Program-made: the position numbers and the translations under genes
Origin: Paralichthys olivaceus
Lineage: Eukaryota > Chordata > Actinopteri > Pleuronectiformes > Paralichthyidae
Assembly (NCBI RefSeq): GCF_024713975.1
Contig: NC_091106.1
Span: 12,255,001-12,319,000 of the forward strand
Direction of reading: 5' to 3'
Length of the DNA stretch: 64,000 nt
In this document: positions 59,401 through 64,000 of the stretch, piece by piece
How the letters are laid out: each line of letters opens with the position of its first letter
Position numbering within the stretch: position 1 is the stretch's first letter
Notes under the pieces: generated by a model
The model's input: the letters and a program-made list of their open reading frames with translations, nothing else
The model's database searches: none
Told to the model about the DNA's origin: nothing

Positions 59401-59493
59401 GCAGGTAACGCTAGCTACTTCGGCTAGCTGGCTAGCTCGCTGGCTAATTCGTTTCCCCGTGAATAACGAGGTTAAAGCACGGTGACCCACCAT
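53473..59493 (-). CDS. fbxo9: F-box only protein 9, 13 exons, 421 aa
   Basis: Exons on the minus strand: 59493-59491 (ATG only), 57931-57860, 57646-57524, 57409-57352, 56357-56258, 55794-55664, 55558-55444, 55161-55043, 54554-54464, 54383-54288, 54208-54115, 53821-53667, 53581-53473. Phases agree and the sum is 1266 nt. FBXO9 is a substrate receptor of SCF (SKP1-CUL1-RBX1) ubiquitin ligases, reported to target TEL2 and TTI1. The N-terminal part is acidic, then [20 protein letters not shown] and [18 protein letters not shown] form the TPR-like unit. The F-box is [20 protein letters not shown] through [15 protein letters not shown]. The C-terminal part ([22 protein letters not shown]) matches human almost residue for residue. 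Human isoforms are about 437-447 aa. The first exon rests on ATG|GTGGGT in a GCCGCCATGG context and on MAEEDAD matching human MAEAEED; it is the least certain part. Confidence 0.93.
55295..55411. repeat. 15-bp minisatellite in fbxo9 intron
   Basis: Nearly eight tandem copies of AACAAACTGTTGGTG, varying mainly at the last base and one C for T. It lies within the 282-bp intron after the F-box exon and begins 32 bp from that exon's donor site. Confidence 0.95.
56595..56680. repeat. Fish dispersed repeat (AATAAT...TATAGCACTTTTC)
   Basis: AATAATAATAATAAACTTTTGTG then TATATAGCACTTTTCAAAA and AACAAAGTGCTTTGACA. A related copy (AATAATAATAACAATAAACTTTATTTATAAAGCACT) is at 61663-61720. The common motif is frequent in fish genomes, probably a retroelement tail. 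Confidence 0.55.
56925..57263 (+). mobile_element. MITE family A, copy 3 (fbxo9 intron)
   Basis: It starts TTAAAGGTAGTGTGTAGAAT and ends TTACACACTGAACCTTTAA. The interior follows copies 1, 2 and 4, with a short internal deletion around the TTTAGTTTGTCCAGTTTG block. Confidence 0.8.
58622..58994 (+). mobile_element. MITE family A, copy 4 (fbxo9 intron 1)
   Basis: It starts TTAAAGGTACAGTGTGTAG and ends TTACACACTGGACCTTTAA. At 373 bp this is the longest copy and among those with best-preserved ends. Confidence 0.85.
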
Positions 59494-59780
59494 GGCGGCA
59501 CAATCTGCAGCTCTTAGTCTTTTGTCCTCACACGCGTTCGACACTAGCTTCTTACAGTTCACGGTCGGAGAAGCGAACAACACTACGGACAAATTTACGA
59601 GCTCGCAGGAACGCAGCCATGACGCTGAGAGGCCCGGAGCTTCACAGGAAGTCAGGCCGAGTGTGAGGAAGTTCGAGACGGAGAGGAGAGGAGGGGAGAA
59701 GAGGGGGAAGTATGGAAGAGGCGGCCTGCTGTCTGTCACACGGGACCTGCGGTGTTTCTGTCTCAGCTCAAATAACTTCC
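59340..59780. promoter_or_regulatory. CpG-island promoter of fbxo9
   Basis: CpG-rich DNA around the fbxo9 start codon, with ORFs open on both strands. It contains an ETS-like ACAGGAAGT near 59645. In human the FBXO9 promoter is shared with CILK1 in head-to-head orientation, so plus-strand transcription from here is plausible. Confidence 0.6.
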
Positions 59781-60820
59781 ATCTCACTGCACTGTCACTT
59801 GATCAGGAAATGATGCCTGGAAAAAGCGCGTGTGTTTTTTGGAGACATGGTTTAAAACCTGTTGGGTCGTGGAGGAGCAGGCTCCTCTGCTGTGTGAATG
59901 GATCAACACATGCACATGGATTCATTCCTGTAGCTCGGCAATGATGCAGTTTAACATTTCAATAACAGCGACTAATGCAAGGATAGAAAGAGACGGAGAC
60001 ACTGCTCTGCAGCAGTGAACTGAGAATATCAGGAAACACTAGCAGTGCTGACCTCAGGATTAGAAATTATTGATAAACTCCACCACTAGGTTCTGCGTTC
60101 TAGTCTCTCTCTTTCTCTCTCTTACTCTCGCACACACACATACTCAGTTGAGCAAAAACTTAATGGCTGTGCGTTTAGCATTGAAAGTAGCTGAAACAGA
60201 TTCTGTTCATTTGCTCGAAATGTGTGCAAGAACCGACTCTCTCTAAGAGATTTCACAAAGAGAATTTATATCAAAGTGATGATTTGAAATCTCCTATGCC
60301 CACTAGGTGGCGCTATGACCAAGACTAATTTGGACTGCAGATGTTTTCAGACCTGGACTCTTACCAAACGTGTGAAATCTCTGATGATGTCTGGCACAGT
60401 TACAATTTCATTCATCTACGACAAAGTTTAAATAACTTTGATTTTCAAAACTGTTAAGGGGCGTTATCCAGCCACTTTGTTGCTTCCATGCATGGAATGC
60501 ATAAAATGCATACATTTATAAAGTGACTGAAGTGTTGTGAGTTCCTGAGTGTATATCAAAAGACTAAATGAATGAAACAGTACTATTTGGTGCTCCAGCT
60601 CTAAATAAGCAAGTTGAGATGAATGAGTCTTGTGAAGTGTTTCACCAAAACATGTCATTCATAAGAACTAAACAAATGTTGGTGTGAGGTGTTCACAGAC
60701 CTGCAAAACTGGCTCCTATCACAACTATAAACACTTGTGACACCAACTTAGCCACTCATGCATTATTGGTTAACTTGATCATCCTAAGCCATGTAACTAT
60801 AAGTTAAATCAGAGACCCAC

Positions 60821-60940
60821 CTCAGCATTGAGCAGCTCACAGGGTGGGCGGATTCTTTCCTCCTCAGCTCCTTGAAGATACAGTTTCACCTCGTCAGGAA
60901 CATTATTAAACATCATCGAAATTAGCTTGTCACTGAAGAG
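60821..60940 (-). CDS. Orphan exon-like ORF, 40 codons, unknown
   Basis: A 120-nt open segment on the minus strand is bounded by ACCAG before 60940 and by GAG|GTGGGT after 60821, in phase 0 at both ends. It reads LFSDKLISMMFNNVPDEVKL and then LQGAEEERIRPPCELLNAE. Composition looks coding, but I do not recognise a family. Its phase would allow splicing onto the fbxo9 exon at 57931, giving an alternative N-terminus starting at one of two internal methionines. It could also be a pseudogene fragment or chance. Confidence 0.35.
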
Positions 60941-61662
60941 CTGGTGTCCCCAAAACCATCAGTTAGCCATTTTGATGTCCAAAGCAACACTAAACTGCAA
61001 TCTCTTGACTGATATCTTCAGTGTTGCCACAGAGACTTTGAGTTGAGTCTTTTCCAGTAACTGTGGTGTGAACAGCATGTCCACAGGCAAAACTGACTTG
61101 TTCCGCAAGTTGTAAATGGATTATTTGGGCAGATTCTTGAAAGCAGCCGTAAAAGAAAATGACAGTGTGGGAGAAAATACCACAAAGGCATGAATGGGTG
61201 TGTCAGAGATGGAGAAAAGCACATTAGTCCATTAAATGTCATGTTTTCAGGCTAAATTTAATGTTATGGTACTTTTAGTATAAACACTGCATCACTATCA
61301 TACAAAATTGACTTCTACCACAAAAGCAAATAGAAAATGCTCTACAATCAGTCTGGACACACAATTATTAAAGAATATTTATGAAAGATGGTTTATTAAC
61401 ACCACTGCACAGGTGGTCTGAAAGATCGATTTATCAGCCGTGTTTCAGCTGTTGATGTGTTTGCCATTTGTAACCATGATTTCCCATATTGCTCTTTATG
61501 ACTTATAAAAGATTTCAGCTGTTTGTTTATGGCCCCATATATTGAGGAGATCATGAAGAAAAGCGGTGTTAGCATAGACTGTATATAAAGATGGACGATG
61601 CGTTTCCACTCGCTTTTAGAAATCAAGCTAAAATATCCTGCATAAAAATGCTGCTACCTTAT

Positions 61663-61720
61663 AATAATAATAACAATAAACTTTATTTATAAAGCACTGT
61701 TCTTAACAATGTAACAAACA
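61663..61720. repeat. Fish dispersed repeat (AATAATAA...AAAGCACT)
   Basis: Second copy of the AATAAACTT...AGCAC type seen at 56595-56680. Confidence 0.5.
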
Positions 61721-62496
61721 ACTGCATTGTCTGTAACAAACAGAGAAGGCAGTTGAATAAAAGCACATCAGTCACGAAAGAGAAAAGCAGTAAAAATAAT
61801 TCAAATGTAAATAAATTCAAAACAAATCTTGATCCGTTGATGAAGTTTGGAGCCAAAGTGCACAGTAGCGATGGCAAGGTCCCACTGATACACATGCTCG
61901 ACTGTCAATCATGGTGTTTCACCCTATTTTTTACTGCATCAAAGAACTAAACAAAACACTTGTACATGATAAGAACTACCCGAAATGACAAAAAACATTT
62001 TCGAGAATTATTGAATGTGTCCTTGTAAGTGGACAGTCTATTATCTTCCCACTGGTCTTCCTGCACATTGTGCAAAAAGCCAAATATTTTGGGAGGTAAA
62101 TGTAAACACTTTTGGACCTTCTTCCACACCGTACATCTGATACTTGACAAAGATGAAGGCAAAGCAAGATTAGGACCTAACTCACTTCCGTGTTTGCTTT
62201 ACGCCGAAGTCTCTCTCGTGTTCGTAGTATTTGTCTTAAACATCGTGCTATTCATCAATGTCTGCGTTACCAAGTTTCACTGCGACTTCTCACTCTCACG
62301 GCTGTGGGTTTAGTTGCTTGTGAATTTGTGAATGAAACAAGCAAAAAGCCAAATATCATATTAGACACGGTGTAGCTAGAGAAGCCGGTATATGTTTTCA
62401 GTCCTGTTGTATCTTTGGAGTGCTGTGATTTGTTGGGATCAAACCGCGAGAGAACAACGCGAGAGTACGATGATCAGAGGGCCTGACTGACCGTCT

Positions 62497-62560
62497 GTTT
62501 GTGTGTAGATGAGTGTGTTTGTGTGTATGTTTGTGTATGTGTGTGTGTATATGTGTGTGG
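62497..62560. repeat. Imperfect GT-rich microsatellite
   Basis: TGTTTGTGTGTAGATGAGTGTG-type imperfect GT repeat directly before the second CpG-rich patch. Confidence 0.8.
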
Positions 62561-62574
62561 TAGACTGGGGATGC

Positions 62575-62930
62575 GGTGATGATCGCAGGGAGCAGATTAT
62601 TCCGCTCAGCCATTTGACCGCAGATGCTATGTGTTGTTGTCGATGTGACGGGAGGAGGGTGAGTGATGCACTTTGATTTATTAGCGAGGAAACCGGTTCA
62701 TGTAAAATAAATAAAAGCATCAGGGCCAGAACAGCAGCATCACAACACTGTCAACGTCAACGATCTGTTAACTGCACAGACCCCTCGTTCACATTTAACA
62801 CATCTGTAGTGTTAGCTAAACCACCGGAGCTAACAGAGTGGAGGACATTCAGTGATAATCAACCGTTGCGTTAGCTTTCTCTCACTAACCAAACCAGACT
62901 CACGGCTGCTAACGTTAGCTACACACGAAC
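62575..62930 (+). promoter_or_regulatory. Possible cilk1 promoter and first exon
   Basis: A modestly CpG-enriched patch with a good donor (GGAGGAGG|GTGAGT, GT at 62659-62660) on the plus strand. By human synteny, CILK1 should start divergently from FBXO9 in this direction with a non-coding first exon. No coding exon of cilk1 is visible up to 64000, so this remains an inference from position. Confidence 0.25.
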
Positions 62931-63661
62931 CAAACACGAGAGAATATAAATAACATGGTAATAACATGGTGGGGAAGGAGGTACAGGCTGTTAGCTTTTA
63001 TTACTTTAGCAGGCAGCAGCTGTGTTAGCTAGTTAACACCTGTTTGGTAAACATGTTAGTGCTACAGGACACTTGAGCTTAAAGATGTTTCAACTTCAAC
63101 ATGTTGAATCCTCCTCTCCGTGGAGGCACCAGCATCTTGTGTTTGTGTTAAATATGTCTGTGTTACTGTGATTGTGATTTGGGTTTTTTCCTTTCAAACA
63201 ACTTGGGTGATCTCAATGAAAGCTAGTTGAAAACACATATTCTCCCTTATTAAAAATAAATCCTATATCTGGGACTATGAAGATCCCTTCAGAAGTTTAA
63301 TACTCTGACAAGATGTCTCCTACTTCAGGATAGAGTCCTCAGTGGTTTACACTTATTGTTAAGTGAGCAGTGGGTGTACATGAGACTTCACAGATCAGAC
63401 TTGTGCAAATTTCATATTGGATCATAAACTGTGATATCATTCCACCTTGAACCCAGGGACTGAAGTAGCCTCGTCTTTTCTGCAGATCAATGTGAAAACA
63501 ACATTCAAAGAAACATAAAGCAAAATACCTTTTGATTTGAGGGAGGGGCTTTCATTTGCTGTGTTATTCTTTGCAGTAGTGCTCTGATCCTTATCCCAAA
63601 TCTTATTATAACCAACAAAACTGTGTGGCACTGAAAATTAGAGCACGCATTACAGTGAACA

Positions 63662-63800
63662 CCTCCACCATGGTCCAACACAGTCCCCTTAAATTCGAGC
63701 TTTACCAAAATTGTACACGGTCTTAGATATCAGTTCCCTAACTATGCCAGATTTTTGTCATCAATATTCACAAATTATAATTTTTTTGTTATCAGTTGCA
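63662..63800. repeat. degenerate dispersed repeat, copy matching 2305
   Basis: It starts CCTCCACCATGGTCCAA, then TTAAATTCGAGC and ATGCCAGATTTTT, in the same order as at 2305-2560. No gene is seen between 62930 and the end of the window. Confidence 0.45.
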
Positions 63801-64000
63801 CAAGAGTTATTATATGAGGTAGCTCAGAGATATAATATAGACAGTGAGGCAGTATTTAACAGTCACTAGGTTTACATGGGCAGCAATATTCCCACTATTG
63901 ACCTTATTCTGAATATTCTATCTCCCACCTTTTCAGCCAGAAGGAGGAAAGTCCATGACACCATGAGTCCTCCAGCTCTGCCCATGATCTTCTGCTGTTG

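Larger units (their letters stand above)
59950..62480. other. Gap between fbxo9 promoter and second CpG-rich patch
   Basis: Mostly AT-rich. It holds the orphan exon-like ORF at 60821-60940, a short MITE-like piece at 61577-61597 and an AATAATAA dispersed repeat at 61663-61720. The 16-mer GCAAAAAGCCAAATAT occurs at about 62079 and again at about 62340. No cilk1 kinase-domain exon was seen on the plus strand. Confidence 0.4.

Noticed and set aside
59341-59787. 148-codon minus ORF through the fbxo9 start
   Set aside because: It reads through the fbxo9 donor site and the CpG island; the conserved protein requires splicing at ATG|GTGGGT.
61018-61242. Minus ORFs near 61 kb as more exons of the orphan at 60821
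   Set aside because: Frames are broken by stops and no acceptor/donor pair of matching phase could be found.
62398-62720. Minus ORFs starting MAERNNLLP and with long TH repeats
   Set aside because: Mostly translation of the GT/CA microsatellite; no good donor found to join the first codons to another exon.

Overview
This is a ray-finned fish (teleost) nuclear window. The genes are short-intron vertebrate genes with GT-AG splicing, the proteins are close to fish and human orthologues, and the intergenic DNA is AT-rich with small inverted-repeat transposons typical of teleosts. Gene content matches human 6p12 (CILK1-FBXO9-GCM1-ELOVL5-GCLC-KLHL31-LRRC1), with order and orientation conserved. 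All exon coordinates were derived by hand from splice sites, reading phase and family similarity; no alignment was run.

Layout. 1-6505: intron 1 of lrrc1 (minus strand), whose first coding exon is 6512-6670 in a CpG-rich promoter (about 6240-7220). 9087-14247: an 11-exon elongin-A gene (minus strand), not expected here from the human map. 16351-18347: klhl31 (plus, two coding exons, BTB-BACK-Kelch). 22402-32153: gclc (plus, 16 exons), rate-limiting enzyme of glutathione synthesis, with a textbook antioxidant response element about 560 bp upstream of the ATG. 39963-47872: elovl5 (plus, 7 coding exons), a fatty-acid elongase, with a probable non-coding first exon near 36.6 kb. 53473-59493: fbxo9 (minus, 13 exons), whose first coding exon appears to be only the ATG. 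59.8-64 kb: the place where cilk1 should begin on the plus strand; no kinase exon is visible, but there is a second CpG-rich patch at 62.6-62.9 kb and an unexplained exon-like ORF at 60821-60940.

The genes are independent transcription units, not an operon. gclc (redox), elovl5 (lipid), klhl31 (muscle), elongin A and fbxo9 (both linked to cullin-RING ubiquitin ligases) are ordinary single-copy vertebrate genes.

Mobile DNA is mostly non-autonomous. One MITE family with TTAA-type ends is present four times (27.4, 31.2, 56.9 and 58.6 kb). There is a long-TIR MITE at 40.1-40.8 kb, another at 44.4-44.8 kb, and an inverted-repeat element at 49.4-49.5 kb. Fragments of a degenerate dispersed repeat occur at 2.3, 10.6, 26.8 and 63.7 kb, together with several microsatellites and a 15-bp minisatellite in an fbxo9 intron. 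I found no clearly novel multi-gene system. The best leads are the gclc ARE, the single-codon fbxo9 exon with its palindromic divergent start, the orphan exon upstream of it, the elongin-A insertion and the missing gcm1.
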